Below are positions 44,053 to 53,906 of a DNA stretch of 64,000 nucleotides, in pieces; within the stretch, counting starts at the first letter, position 1; each line of letters opens with the position of its first letter. This DNA is from Anabaena azotica FACHB-119 (GTDB lineage: Bacteria > Cyanobacteriota > Cyanobacteriia > Cyanobacteriales > Nostocaceae): positions 1 to 64,000 of the forward strand of contig NZ_JACJSG010000026.1 in NCBI RefSeq assembly GCF_014697625.1. The letters run 5' to 3'. Below the pieces are notes generated by a model. That model was not told the origin of the DNA. It searched no databases and saw nothing but the letters and a program-made list of their open reading frames with translations. Position numbers and translations under genes: made by a program.

Positions 44053-44470
44053 AAAAGTTGAATTATTTTTTACCGAAAAACTGGGTTTAAAGCCCCGCCC
44101 TAGAAGGGCGGCTTTTGTGGTAGTATAACTAATAGCGGTAAAGCGCACAAATAAAAGACGAAGTAGGTCAAGCGGACTGCTCCTGATCCGGAAAGACAGG
44201 TAGTATAAATCCGCGCATCTTGTACCGCCACTTGCTTTATGCCGGGAAACCCGTCCAACGCAGTGGCTGACAAATGTGGGAGTAAACGCAGAAATTAAAA
44301 ACCTTTTCAAACGCGGTCGGGCAGTCCGTGTGAGCTTGTGGACGTATCCAAACGGAGAAAGTTGAATACTAGTATTCAGATTTCTAGAGAGGACGGATGA
44401 AGCAAGAATCCTCCCTCCGGGACGCTAACGCGAACGTCTCTTTAGAGCGAGGAGTGTCAATCTGGCATAG
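44053..44470 (+). mobile_element. Degenerate IS200/IS605-like remnant
   Basis: 44398-44461 ends like the right end of the two TnpB elements: GAATCCTCCCTCC, a spacer, then GAGCGAGGAGTGTCAAT, which can form a hairpin. Upstream GC-rich, structured sequence (hairpin CCGCCCTAGAAGGGCGG at 44094-44110) has no intact ORF. This fits a decayed TnpB element whose right end survives. The left limit is a guess. Confidence 0.4.
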
Positions 44471-44536
44471 CTTATGGTATACCATAGGCGATCGCTCGGA
44501 TTATCTCGGTAAAAAGCTCCTCGCAGTATACCTCAT

Positions 44537-44604
44537 AACAGTTATCAGTTGACAGTTAACAGTTATCAGTTATCAGTTATCAGTTATCAGGTGACAGGTG
44601 ACAC
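44537..44604. repeat. STRR tandem repeat
   Basis: About nine units of TTATCAG/TTGACAG/TTAACAG followed by GGTGACA units, in the spacer before the LD-carboxypeptidase gene. Confidence 0.85.
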
Positions 44605-44757
44605 TTGTTATTCTCCCCTGCTCCTAACCCCTCCTGGGAGGGGTTAGGGGTGGGTTGCTCCCCCATCTCCCCCCACTCCCCAACCTCATTTAATTCACAC
44701 CTTGGTATAAACCCTAGCTATGGGCTATCCTAAATTTTGACTTTTGCAACAACATTG

Positions 44758-45666
44758 ATGAAATCGGCAATCTTACCTGAACCTCTCAAAAGAGGAGATT
44801 TACTGCGAGTTATTGCGCCTAGTGGTGCTTTGCGAGAATTTGCGGCTTTGCAGCAGAGTGTGGAAATTTGGCGATCGCGCGGTTATCTTGTAGAAATTAG
44901 TCATGATCTTGACCAGCGTTGGGGATACTTAGCTAACAAAGATGAAATTCGTCGTCATCAGCTAGCCTCTGCTTGGCAAGACCCAGACTGCCGTGGTATT
45001 CTCTGCTCTAGAGGCGGTTTTGGTAGCACACGCATCTTAGAAAATTGGCACTGGCCAAATACCACACCAAAATGGTTGATTGGCTTTTCTGATATCACTG
45101 CTTTGTTGTGGAGTCTTTATAACGCAGGTATATCCGGCGTTCATGGCCCTGTGCTGACGACGTTAGCTGATGAACCAGAATGGTCAATTCAACGTCTGTT
45201 CGATTTGGTGGAAGGAAGACCGCTTGCACCCTTGAAAGGTTGTGGTTGGGGTGGTGGTGTGGCTAGGGGTATTTTGCTTCCCGGTAATTTGACGGTGGCT
45301 ACCCATCTTTTAAGTACACCAATTTTACCTAACTTTGATGACGTAATTTTAGCCATAGAAGATGTGACAGAAGCACCATACCGCATTGATAGAATGCTGA
45401 CACAGTGGCGTTTGAGTGGGTTATTCACCAAAGTCAAAGGTATTGCTTTGGGTGGCTTCACCAAATGCGAAGCGCCAGCCAATATCCCTAGTTTTACTGT
45501 AGAGGAAGTTTTGGGCGATCGCTTGGCTGATTTGGGTATTCCCATTGTCTCCAATTTACCATTTGGTCATGACCATCCCAATGCCGCCTTACCTGTTGGT
45601 GTAGTCGTAACTTTAGATGCAGATCAGGGTACAGTTAGTAGATTTATGGACAAATATCCTAAATAG
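44758..45666 (+). CDS. LD-carboxypeptidase (peptidase family S66)
   Basis: 302 residues from the ATG at 44758; a TTG at 44737 would add seven. The S66 serine nucleophile is in IGFSDITALLW. The conserved Glu and His of the catalytic triad fit the AIEDVTEAPYRIDRML and PFGHDHPNAALPVG regions. The family trims murein tetrapeptides or, in MccF, inactivates microcin C-like compounds. Peptidoglycan recycling is the default role. Single gene. Confidence 0.88.
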   Translation: MKSAILPEPLKRGDLLRVIAPSGALREFAALQQSVEIWRSRGYLVEISHDLDQRWGYLANKDEIRRHQLASAWQDPDCRGILCSRGGFGSTRILENWHWPNTTPKWLIGFSDITALLWSLYNAGISGVHGPVLTTLADEPEWSIQRLFDLVEGRPLAPLKGCGWGGGVARGILLPGNLTVATHLLSTPILPNFDDVILAIEDVTEAPYRIDRMLTQWRLSGLFTKVKGIALGGFTKCEAPANIPSFTVEEVLGDRLADLGIPIVSNLPFGHDHPNAALPVGVVVTLDADQGTVSRFMDKYPK

Positions 45667-46198
45667 CTACTTTACCCGGAGTAATCCGAGAAGGGCAAAC
45701 TGCTTTTGCCCGCTATCCCTAAGCTAAAAGCCGCAGGGACTACCTTTTTTGTTATGTTCATATTACATTAATTGGGTATATATAAGTAGATTTTCAATAA
45801 ATATTTACAACACTCACAACATTCACCCAAACATCATAAATTGTTCTGCGACGTGAATCATCTCCAGCCTAAATTACAGTGCTGATCAGGATGACAAAAT
45901 TATTTATTCAAAGATAAATATATATTGTGCGCTCAGATAATTTCGTTGAGAATATGCTGATGCAGAAGTTCAAGCCTTTTGCTGTATACTCTGAAATGTC
46001 TCTGAAAAAAATCACTTAATCTAATATCTGCACCTTCTCAATAATAGCCAATTGGGATAGTTTGTTAATGTAGATAATTATGAAAACCAAAACATTTGGC
46101 TATATTGGCACTTAACTACGATAAGTTGCCGAAAAAATTGCCATTCAAATAAATTAGTGCTATCTTGAGGAGGAATTTTTTGCTGATTAAGAATTACT
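45667..46198. other. Spacer before the glycosyltransferase
   Basis: 45690-45712 contains the inverted repeat GGGCAAA / TTTGCCC, possibly a weak terminator for the carboxypeptidase gene. The rest is AT-rich with no ORF. Confidence 0.4.
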
Positions 46199-47164
46199 AT
46201 GAAAATTGCGATCGTAGCTTGGGGCTATAATCCTCAACCACCCTTATCAAATTCTATTTATACCTTGATGTATGACTACCAATGTTGTTTAAATCAACTT
46301 GGTTATGAAGTAGATATCATCAATGAGAAAGATGTTGATCAATCCATAGAATATATCAACAACAGCAATTATGACTTTGTGCATTTACACGCCTATCACT
46401 TTGTCAACGAATTTAATAAAAAACTCAAACAAAAATATTGTTTCACAAGTCATTATGGCTATCTATTCAAAGAAAATAAATGGGAAAAAGATTTCCAAGA
46501 AGCGTTTAAATTTTATCTAGATGCACCTGGTATAATTGCCGCATCCTACCCTACAAAAGATTTTTTTATTAGCAAAGGATATTCAGGATTTATTAAAGTC
46601 CAACCAAACGGTGTAAATACAAATAAAGTTCGTGTCCAAGCAACAGGAAATAATAAAGCCATTTGTTTAGGTTGGATTCAACCAAGAAAACAACAGCGAT
46701 TATTAGCAGAAAGTATAGATGGAAAAGTACCTCTAGATTTCGTCGGACCTTTAGATGATCCTGATTTTCGAGAAGGTACTACAAGCAAATATTTAGGCAT
46801 TTGGAACTTACAACAGGTTTATCACAACCTGACAGATTATAATTGTTTAGTTTTAATTAGTGATGGTGAAGTTGCACCCCTAGTTGTACTCGAAGCTTTA
46901 GCCGCAGGTTTATGTGTTGTGGTTTCTGAATCAGCAAGTGCCAACTTACATACCAAAGAATTTATTCAAGTTTTGCCAGATAACATCTTAAGCAAAGCCT
47001 CTCCAGAAAATCAACAAATTATTACTGAGACAATTTTGGAGATGATAGAAAAGAATCAATCTTATCGTCAGGAAATTGTAGAATATGCCAAACATAACTT
47101 TGATTATAGTTATCTTATGAAGAACTATATTCAAATTATTGATGAATTTAGAAATTTTGCTTAA
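46199..47164 (+). CDS. Glycosyltransferase family 4-like protein
   Basis: 321 residues. The N-terminal acceptor part includes KIAIVAWGYNP and FVHLHAYHF; the C-terminal half has VQPNGVNTNKV, a donor-binding segment LGWIQPRKQQRL and the E-x7-E-like VAPLVVLEALAAGLCVVVSE. The fold matches GT-B retaining transferases (GT4). GAGGAGG precedes the ATG by about 23 bases, so a nearer site may exist. The methyltransferase gene starts 42 bases downstream and is likely co-transcribed. It probably builds a surface or secreted glycan. Confidence 0.85.
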   Translation: MKIAIVAWGYNPQPPLSNSIYTLMYDYQCCLNQLGYEVDIINEKDVDQSIEYINNSNYDFVHLHAYHFVNEFNKKLKQKYCFTSHYGYLFKENKWEKDFQEAFKFYLDAPGIIAASYPTKDFFISKGYSGFIKVQPNGVNTNKVRVQATGNNKAICLGWIQPRKQQRLLAESIDGKVPLDFVGPLDDPDFREGTTSKYLGIWNLQQVYHNLTDYNCLVLISDGEVAPLVVLEALAAGLCVVVSESASANLHTKEFIQVLPDNILSKASPENQQIITETILEMIEKNQSYRQEIVEYAKHNFDYSYLMKNYIQIIDEFRNFA

Positions 47165-47206
47165 TTCTATTTAGTTGTTAATACCAGAAGATTGAGGGCA
47201 TCAACC

Positions 47207-48655
47207 ATGAATAAAGAAATGGTAGAAATTATTAGTAGAGAATTATTGCCAGCCGAAGATTATGTTTCCCCTGGATTGGAAGTTATTAAGCCTGACAAAT
47301 GCTTCCCCAATATGATTGTAGAAGATACCACTATATCTAATTGGCCTTATCTCAGGCACGATATATCCCATAACTGGTATGTAGATAAAAGACACAAATA
47401 CATAGGATTTGTTAGTCGAGATGAAGCTCATATTCTCTATAATACTGCCCTCAAGTTTAGAGATAAAAAAGCTCTAGAAATTGGCTGTTGGTATGGTTGG
47501 TCTGCTTGTCATATAGCCTTGGCAGGTGTAGAGTTAGATGTGATTGATCCTCTGTTAGATCAAGCAGATATTTACGAAAGTGTCGCTAATTCTTTGCGAG
47601 ATGCAGGTGTTCTGGAAACAGTTAATTTAGTAAGCGGTTATAGCCCTCAAAAAGTAGAAGAATTAGCAGAACAATTACAGCGCAAATGGTCATTCTTTTT
47701 CATTGATGGTTCTCATGATGCGCCCTGCCCATTAAACGATGCGATAGTTTGCGAAAAATTTGCCGAGAACGATGCTTTAATTTTGTTCCATGATTTAACT
47801 TGCCCTGATGTTGTCCAAGGTTTAGATTACTTAAAAAATCAGGGTTGGAACACAATGATTTATCAAACAATGCAAATTATGGGAGTTGCTTGGCGGGGAA
47901 ATATTCAACCAGTGCAACATCACCCAGACCCTCAAATGGATTGGTATTTACCAGAACATTTGCAAGACTATCAAGTGAGTCAATTATCAACTGATGTCTT
48001 CAATGACTTTCAGGAACTAGTGAATACTATTCAACCTTACACTTTATTAGGTGAAGCACGGTTATTTTCCCTCTACAATCTAGCGAGGAAAGTTTGTTTA
48101 GATGATATTCCAGGTAACTTTGTTGAATGTGGCAGTTGTCAAGGAGGATCAGCAGCATTATTAGGCGCAATAGTTAAGAAGTATAGCCGCCGTCCACGCT
48201 TAGTTTACGCCTGTGATACTTTTGAAGGAATGCCCGACCCAACAGAAATAGATATACACAATGGCATACCAGCAAATGATACAGGATTTGGAGTTGGTAC
48301 TTTAAAAGCTCCAATTACAGAAAATATCCAAAAGATTTCTCAAATATTAAATGTCGAAGATATTGTTATCCCTGTGAAGGGTTTATTTGCAGAAACCTTA
48401 CCCAAATATAAATCAGCAATAGGTACTATTGCCTTTCTCCATGCTGATGGCGACTGGTATGAATCAACAATGGATATCTTCAATAACCTCTATGACAACG
48501 TTGCTCCTAATGCTAGCATTCAAGTCGATGACTATGGTCATTGGGATGGTTGTAGAAAAGCATTACATGATTTTGAACGTTTGAGAGGAGAGCAGTTTAC
48601 CCTCAATCGCATTGATTATACTGGGGTGTGGTTTAAAAAGGGCGAATTAATATAG
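47207..48655 (+). CDS. Two-domain methyltransferase (class I plus TylF/MycF type)
   Basis: 482 residues from the ATG at 47207, preceded by GAGG. The N-terminal domain (about 80-250) has a SAM loop ALEIGCWYGWSACHIALA and FFFIDGSHDAP. The C-terminal domain (about 285-482) has FVECGSCQGGSAALLGAIV, CDTFEGMPDPTE and FLHADGDWYESTMDIF with VDDYG, as in macrocin O-methyltransferases (TylF). TylF-type enzymes methylate sugar hydroxyls with metal help. A fusion of two catalytic domains behind a glycosyltransferase suggests sugar O-methylation in a glycan. Confidence 0.85.
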   Translation: MNKEMVEIISRELLPAEDYVSPGLEVIKPDKCFPNMIVEDTTISNWPYLRHDISHNWYVDKRHKYIGFVSRDEAHILYNTALKFRDKKALEIGCWYGWSACHIALAGVELDVIDPLLDQADIYESVANSLRDAGVLETVNLVSGYSPQKVEELAEQLQRKWSFFFIDGSHDAPCPLNDAIVCEKFAENDALILFHDLTCPDVVQGLDYLKNQGWNTMIYQTMQIMGVAWRGNIQPVQHHPDPQMDWYLPEHLQDYQVSQLSTDVFNDFQELVNTIQPYTLLGEARLFSLYNLARKVCLDDIPGNFVECGSCQGGSAALLGAIVKKYSRRPRLVYACDTFEGMPDPTEIDIHNGIPANDTGFGVGTLKAPITENIQKISQILNVEDIVIPVKGLFAETLPKYKSAIGTIAFLHADGDWYESTMDIFNNLYDNVAPNASIQVDDYGHWDGCRKALHDFERLRGEQFTLNRIDYTGVWFKKGELI

Positions 48656-48823
48656 CATTTATAGGGTGGGCATTTCCCACCCCACGTCAATCAGCTAATG
48701 AACATTTAAGTTGCATAAACCCAGAACTAAAGCCTTGAAAAATTAATGACGATTAGCTTACCAATTTAAAACAAAAGAATGCGACAATATTTGGGTAGGG
48801 GCGCAGTTGTTTAAACACTGGTC

Positions 48824-50143
48824 ATGAGTTTTATTTATTTTCAATCCCAGATAAATACTTTATCTCGCAACTGGAGAAAATCAGCTTGGCAATTTTCATT
48901 GCTGTTAATTATGCTGAGTCTATGTTTAATACTTTTATCCGGTTGTCAAGGAACAGTTGCTGAGACTGACGGAGTAATTCGTATAAGCTTATGGCAATCA
49001 ATTAATCCTCCGGCAAATCGAGAAGTGTTTGAAAAACTAGTAAAGAAATTTAATCAAACTCATCCTGATATTCAAGTAGAATCTATTTTTGTTGGTCAGC
49101 CACAATTGCCAAAAATCTTAACAGCAGTTGTGGGAAATGTACCTCCAGATATTTTGGCCTATGACCCACAAAATACAGGTCAGTTTGCCGAATTAGGGGC
49201 AATTCAACCTTTAGATGAGTGGCTAGAACAATTACCGATAAAGTCGGAAGTATTACCCAATTTATTTACAGAATTACGATTAAATGACCATATCTGGTCA
49301 ATACCCTTATACACTGCTAATCTTGGTATTTTCTATCGACCAAAACTTTTTCAAGCTGCGGGAATTACGGAAACACCTAAAACTTGGGAAGAATTAAGGC
49401 AAGTAGCAAAAAAGTTAACTATTGACCGTAATGGTGATAAAGTACCTGAACAGTATGGGATGTTACTGCCTTTAGGCAAGCAAGAATGGACAGTTTTTAG
49501 TTGGTTCCCTTTTTTACTAAGCGCTGGTGGCGACATCGTAGACAATAATAGACCAAATTTGACGAATCAGGCTGCTATTGATGCTTTACAGTTTTGGCAG
49601 AACTTGATCAAAGATGGTTCAGCAACTCTTTCGCCTCCAGAACGTGGTTATGAGGAGGATGGTTTTGTCTCAGGTCGAGTGGCGATGCAAATTACAGGGC
49701 CTTGGACTTATATCATGAAGTCAAATGTTGACTATCAGGTGTTTCCCATACCAGCAAAGATTAAGCCTGCTACAGTTACCGCCACGGGTGTTATGTATTT
49801 GATGAAGACAACACCTGCTAGAGAAAAAGCTGCACTCAAATTTTTAGAGTATGTTTTGAGTGAAGAATTCCAAACAGAATGGAGTATAGGAACGGGTTTT
49901 TTACCAGTTAATAGAAAATCTCTTGAGAGTGAAGCTTATCAGCAATTCATCAGCAAGCAGCCAGTATTAAAAGTGTTTATGGAACAGATGTCTGAGGCTG
50001 GTTCTCGACCAATTATTGCTGGATATAGTCGTCTATCTGACAGTCTTGGCAGAGCAATTGAGGCTACGTTGTTAGGTGAGTCTCCCAAAAAAGCTCTCAA
50101 ATCAGCACAAGAACGTTTAGAACTAATTTGGAATGGTAATTAG
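48824..50143 (+). CDS. ABC transporter sugar-binding lipoprotein
   Basis: 439 residues. A lipoprotein signal ends in LLSGCQG (Cys near residue 41). The mature part has the family 1 solute-binding pattern: WQSINPPANREVFEKLVKKF, PPDILAYDPQNTG, WSIPLYTANLGIFYRP and GPWTYIMKSN. Such proteins deliver sugars or polyols to ABC permeases. No permease gene adjoins, so the transporter is split over the genome. The preceding glycan genes are 168 bases upstream, possibly unrelated. Confidence 0.88.
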   Translation: MSFIYFQSQINTLSRNWRKSAWQFSLLLIMLSLCLILLSGCQGTVAETDGVIRISLWQSINPPANREVFEKLVKKFNQTHPDIQVESIFVGQPQLPKILTAVVGNVPPDILAYDPQNTGQFAELGAIQPLDEWLEQLPIKSEVLPNLFTELRLNDHIWSIPLYTANLGIFYRPKLFQAAGITETPKTWEELRQVAKKLTIDRNGDKVPEQYGMLLPLGKQEWTVFSWFPFLLSAGGDIVDNNRPNLTNQAAIDALQFWQNLIKDGSATLSPPERGYEEDGFVSGRVAMQITGPWTYIMKSNVDYQVFPIPAKIKPATVTATGVMYLMKTTPAREKAALKFLEYVLSEEFQTEWSIGTGFLPVNRKSLESEAYQQFISKQPVLKVFMEQMSEAGSRPIIAGYSRLSDSLGRAIEATLLGESPKKALKSAQERLELIWNGN

Positions 50144-50145
50144 TC

Positions 50146-50196
50146 AGTTCACAGTTATCAGTTATCAGTTATCAGTTGACAGTTGACAGTTGACAG
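50146..50196. repeat. STRR tandem repeat
   Basis: Units of TTATCAG and TTGACAG between the convergent sugar-binding protein and ARD-like genes. Confidence 0.85.
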
Positions 50197-50208
50197 ATTA
50201 AGTGTTAA

Positions 50209-50766
50209 CTAATTCCCCAGTCCCCAGTCTTGATCATTCAACTGTGTACCTGTATAGTTGGGAACCCAGCCATCTGCTGCTGTGAAATAGCGTACTGCTT
50301 TGAAATTTAACGATGCAGTGAGACTACACCAATGTTCTACGCCGGCGGGGATATGCAGATAATCTTGGGACTGGACTAAAAGCTGTACTTGGCTACCATC
50401 TGGCTTGATAAAACCAAAAATTATCTCGCCCGCTAAAACATACAATGGTTCAGGTGCAGTATGAGTGTGATACTGGCTGTAGGTAGTAATTAAAGTTTGC
50501 AGATTAGGCGAACCTGGATGCACGTTCAGCAAATCACACCAAAGATAGCGGTTTTCCTGCTGGATAAATTCAAAGACACTATTGTGCAAATCTACAATGT
50601 GGCGCTTTTCACCGTCTGTTAAAACATCTTGTGTTAAGAGATGGGGAAATAACAGCGCTGTACCTGGATCATAGTGCTTTATGTGAATACCAAGCGGGGC
50701 AAGTTCACGGGCTATCTCATCTAGATTGCTCTCAATTGTGCCGTCGTCCAGTAACAAGGTCGCCAT
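50209..50766 (-). CDS. Acireductone dioxygenase-like cupin
   Basis: 185 residues with a central cupin barrel. The metal ligands H-x-H-x4-E fit YHTHTAPEPLYVLAGE, and the third histidine is in AGVEHWCSL. The N-terminal helix region and length resemble ARD (methionine salvage; Fe-ARD gives the ketoacid, Ni-ARD gives CO and formate). The usual H-x-H-x4-E-V-R is changed to E-P-L, so true ARD activity is likely but unproven. Confidence 0.75.
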   Translation of the reverse strand: MATLLLDDGTIESNLDEIARELAPLGIHIKHYDPGTALLFPHLLTQDVLTDGEKRHIVDLHNSVFEFIQQENRYLWCDLLNVHPGSPNLQTLITTYSQYHTHTAPEPLYVLAGEIIFGFIKPDGSQVQLLVQSQDYLHIPAGVEHWCSLTASLNFKAVRYFTAADGWVPNYTGTQLNDQDWGLGN

Positions 50767-50966
50767 GACAAAATAAGTAATTATGTATTAAGAAGAGTAT
50801 ACTTAACTTTAACCCATAATAAGTCAATAATCCACTTTTTCCGATAGACATAGTGGAGTAATTAGTCATTAGTCATTAGTCCATAGTCAAGACTTATTCT
50901 CTTCATCTCCCCAGTCCCCAATACCCAGTCCCCAATACCCAGTCCCCAGAATGTTGTTCAATGGTA

Positions 50967-50988
50967 GTACTAGAGTTTAGTCTAGTAC
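50967..50988. promoter_or_regulatory. Inverted repeat upstream of photolyase, possible LexA-like operator
   Basis: GTACTAGA and TCTAGTAC, separated by six bases, form a perfect 8-bp inverted repeat 24 bases before the photolyase ATG. AGTACTAGAGTTT is close to the cyanobacterial LexA consensus (RGTACNNNDGTWCB) with a mismatch. Regulation by light or DNA damage would fit but is not shown. Confidence 0.4.
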
Positions 50989-51011
50989 AAAGGAACTATA
51001 TAAATTAGCAA

Positions 51012-52463
51012 ATGTCTGACTTAGTTTTATTTTGGCATCGCCGCGATTTACGTATTGCTGACAATTTAGGGCTGGCGGCGGCTAGAGGGCGAAGTTCTAA
51101 AGTAGTGGGTGTATTTTGTTTAGACCCGAATATTTTAGAAAGGGATGATGTTGCGCCTGCTAGAGTAACTTATATGATTGGCAGTTTGCAAGCATTGCAA
51201 CAGCGATATCGAGAAGCGGGGAGCGAATTGTTAATATTACATGACAATCCGGTGCAAGCTATCCCGAATTTAGCCCAGGCGTTGAATGCTAAAGCTGTGT
51301 TTTGGAATTGGGATGTAGAACCATATTCGCAGATACGCGATCGCACCATTATTGATACCCTAAAAACCAAAGGCATCGAATTTCTCACCCACAATTGGGA
51401 TCAGATACTCCATTCCCCAGAAGAAATCCGTTCGGGTAGCAATACCCCCTACACTGTCTATAGCCCCTTTTGGAAAAATTGGAGTAGCAAACCCAAGGCT
51501 AAACCAGTGGAAACCTTGCAAAACGTCGAGGGACTAACAGATACTGAACAAGAGATTGCCCAAAAAGCTGGAGTCAAACCTTTACCCACTGCCAAAGATT
51601 TAGGATTTTTTTGGGATGGTGGTTTGGTAATTGCACCTGGGGAAGCCGCAGCCCAAGCCAAGTTAGAAGAATTTACCGCCAAAGCCATCACTGAATATCA
51701 ACAACAGCGTAATTTCCCCGCCGTTGACGGCACATCACAACTGAGTGCGGCATTGAAATTTGGTGTAATTGGCATTCGCACCGTTTGGCAAGCAACTCTA
51801 GAAGCATTAGAAAATAGTCGTAGCGAAGAAACTACCGCCAGTATCCGCACATGGCAACAAGAAATAGCATGGCGGGAATTTTATCAACAAGCTATGTATA
51901 ATTTCCCCGCATTAGCTGACGGCGCTTACCGCGAAGCTTTTAAAAGCTTTCCTTGGGAAACCAACGAAGAACATTTTCAGGCTTGGTGTGAGGGCAGAAC
52001 AGGTTATCCTATTGTTGATGCAGCTATGCGGCAGATGAATGAAAGCGGCTGGATGCACAACCGATGTCGCATGATTGTTGCTAGTTTCCTTACCAAAGAC
52101 TTGTTAATTAATCCCCAATTGGGAGAGAAGTATTTTATGCAGAAGCTAATTGATGGTGATTTATCTGCCAACAATGGCGGCTGGCAATGGAGTGCTTCTA
52201 GTGGTATGGACCCTAAACCCGTGCGAATTTTTAACCCCGCTAGCCAATCACAAAAATTTGACCCTGATGCAGAGTATATTCGTCGATGGCTACCTGAATT
52301 GAGGTCAATAGATACAGAGTATTTAGTAACTGGTAAGATTACGCCTCTAGAGCGTCGTGCTGTTGGTTATCCTCAACCAATTGTGGATCATAAAAAGCAG
52401 CAACAGCAATTTAAACTACGCTATCAACAGCAAAAAGTTACTACCATAGCAGGGGACAGGTGA
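51012..52463 (+). CDS. phr: Deoxyribodipyrimidine photolyase (CPD class I)
   Basis: 483 residues. The N-terminal alpha/beta antenna domain starts LVLFWHRRDLRIADN. The FAD domain carries the conserved EIAWREFYQQAMYNFP, TGYPIVDAAMRQMNESGWMH and DGDLSANNGGWQWSASSGMD, cited in part. It repairs cyclobutane pyrimidine dimers with light. The antenna chromophore is probably 8-hydroxydeazaflavin, as in other cyanobacterial enzymes. A spaced inverted repeat lies in its promoter. The C-terminus is followed by GC-rich repeats. Confidence 0.93.
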   Translation: MSDLVLFWHRRDLRIADNLGLAAARGRSSKVVGVFCLDPNILERDDVAPARVTYMIGSLQALQQRYREAGSELLILHDNPVQAIPNLAQALNAKAVFWNWDVEPYSQIRDRTIIDTLKTKGIEFLTHNWDQILHSPEEIRSGSNTPYTVYSPFWKNWSSKPKAKPVETLQNVEGLTDTEQEIAQKAGVKPLPTAKDLGFFWDGGLVIAPGEAAAQAKLEEFTAKAITEYQQQRNFPAVDGTSQLSAALKFGVIGIRTVWQATLEALENSRSEETTASIRTWQQEIAWREFYQQAMYNFPALADGAYREAFKSFPWETNEEHFQAWCEGRTGYPIVDAAMRQMNESGWMHNRCRMIVASFLTKDLLINPQLGEKYFMQKLIDGDLSANNGGWQWSASSGMDPKPVRIFNPASQSQKFDPDAEYIRRWLPELRSIDTEYLVTGKITPLERRAVGYPQPIVDHKKQQQQFKLRYQQQKVTTIAGDR

Positions 52464-53468
52464 GTCCAGTCCTGTAGGCGGTGAGTGCAGTGCTGCGGGA
52501 GGGTTTCCCTCCGCAGGCAACTGCCGAACCCGGAGGGGTTTCCCGCGCCCTGGGAACTGGCGAACCCGGAGGGTAACAGGTGCAAAGCCAGGTTTTCCAG
52601 ATCCCGTGAAAAGTCAGTGCTATATCTAAGTTTCTTGGCAGATCAAAAATAAAACAGGACTTACGCAAGTGTCACAATTGGTGGTTGGTGCGTGACGCTA
52701 CAAGTCTCATGACTACGTTCAAATATTATCGCTCCTCACACACCCTACAGAAAAAATCTGCCAGTTGCGTAAGTCCTATAAAAATTAGAGGCTAGAGGCT
52801 AGTTAATAGGGTGGGGAGCGCAGGGAGCCACCTTTTTCTTGACAAAGTGCAAGTTAAGAGCATCCAACTAGCTAAAACTTGTTTATATCAATATTATTGA
52901 AGCATTTCTGACTTTTGATAGATAAAGTTATATACAAAAAGGCAGAAAAGAACTTCTATTGATGCAAGTTATATTACCCCAAGCATCAATGTTTTGTTCA
53001 CTGTGTGGTTAAAAGAGGTTTAGCTTATATTTCTACACTCCGGTTATAAACCGAGGTTTTTAGTTAAATTATTTTTATCTAAATAGAATTAATAAAAAGT
53101 TCGGCTAATTAATCAAGATTTTGATTGCTGATGAATGATTGCTAATTAGTAATATTATTTTAATATAGGATTTATACTTAATTCTTGAAATATACGTAGG
53201 TAGCGGCTCTGCCTTACAAAACCTTGATAAGGCGCTGCATTGCCGACCGTACAGGTACTAAGAGTTTTTCACAAATCAAATCGGATTCCTATATGATCAA
53301 CTAGCAATTACCTACCCCCACAAAATTATAAGTGTGAAAATTGACATGATCTGTCCTTCAGGTTGTGATAGTTTGATTTACAGATGTTTACCAAACAGCT
53401 AGGGGCTACTAGCTGTTGGTACAACTTCCTCCGTAATTGATTTGGGCAACTAGGGAGGCCACTATAGC
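52464..53468. other. Kilobase spacer with repeats
   Basis: 52468-52577 holds a GC-rich repeat (GGAGGGTTTCCCTCCG, AACTGGCGAACCCGG). 52590-52617 is an end fragment of the CTGACTTTTCACG MITE family. 52656-52777 is the 122-bp element. 52778-53468 is AT-rich, with no gene. Confidence 0.5.
52656..52777. repeat. 122-bp inverted-repeat element, copy 2
   Basis: Identical by eye to 15902-16023, ends AGGACTTACGCAAGTG and, as complement, AGGACTTACGCAACTG. Confidence 0.85.
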
Positions 53469-53906
53469 GTGTCAAATAACTCGGAAGAACAGCATCCACA
53501 AAACGTTACAAATTCAGATAATTCTTTAGATGGGTTGCATATTTTAGTAGTAGATGATAATGCCGATAGTCTATTTTTAACTACCTGCGTTTTAGAAAGT
53601 TATGATGTGCAAGTAACAACAGCAACATCAGGAGCAGAAGCGCTAGAGATAGTTGAAAAATTCAAGTTTGATATGTTAATTTTTGACATTGCTATGCCAG
53701 ATATGGATGGATTTACATTATTAAAGCAAATTAGAAATAATGAACTTACAGAAAATAGGAATATTCCAGCGATCGCTCTCACTGCGCTAGGTTCAGAAGA
53801 AGATTTAAAAATGGCGTTGAAATCAGGTTTTCAAGGCTATGTTAATAAACCTTTAGATCCTAATATGCTCATAGCAGAAATTCTCAAGTTGACAGTTGAC
53901 AGTTGA
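53469..53906 (+). CDS. Stand-alone response regulator receiver protein
   Basis: 145 residues. Start is GTG at 53469. Receiver motifs are all present: acidic pair in ILVVDDNADS, phosphoacceptor Asp in LIFDIAMPDMDGF, Thr in AIALTALGS and Lys in YVNKPLDP. An N-terminal polar extension of 20 residues precedes it. The final residues (LTVDS, stop) are written by a TTGACAG repeat. No kinase is adjacent. Confidence 0.88.
   Translation: MSNNSEEQHPQNVTNSDNSLDGLHILVVDDNADSLFLTTCVLESYDVQVTTATSGAEALEIVEKFKFDMLIFDIAMPDMDGFTLLKQIRNNELTENRNIPAIALTALGSEEDLKMALKSGFQGYVNKPLDPNMLIAEILKLTVDS

Noticed and set aside
43309..44310. 333-codon form of the methyltransferase
   Set aside because: The first 86 codons lie in GC-rich, IS-like sequence with no methyltransferase features; the ATG at 44052 gives the normal size.
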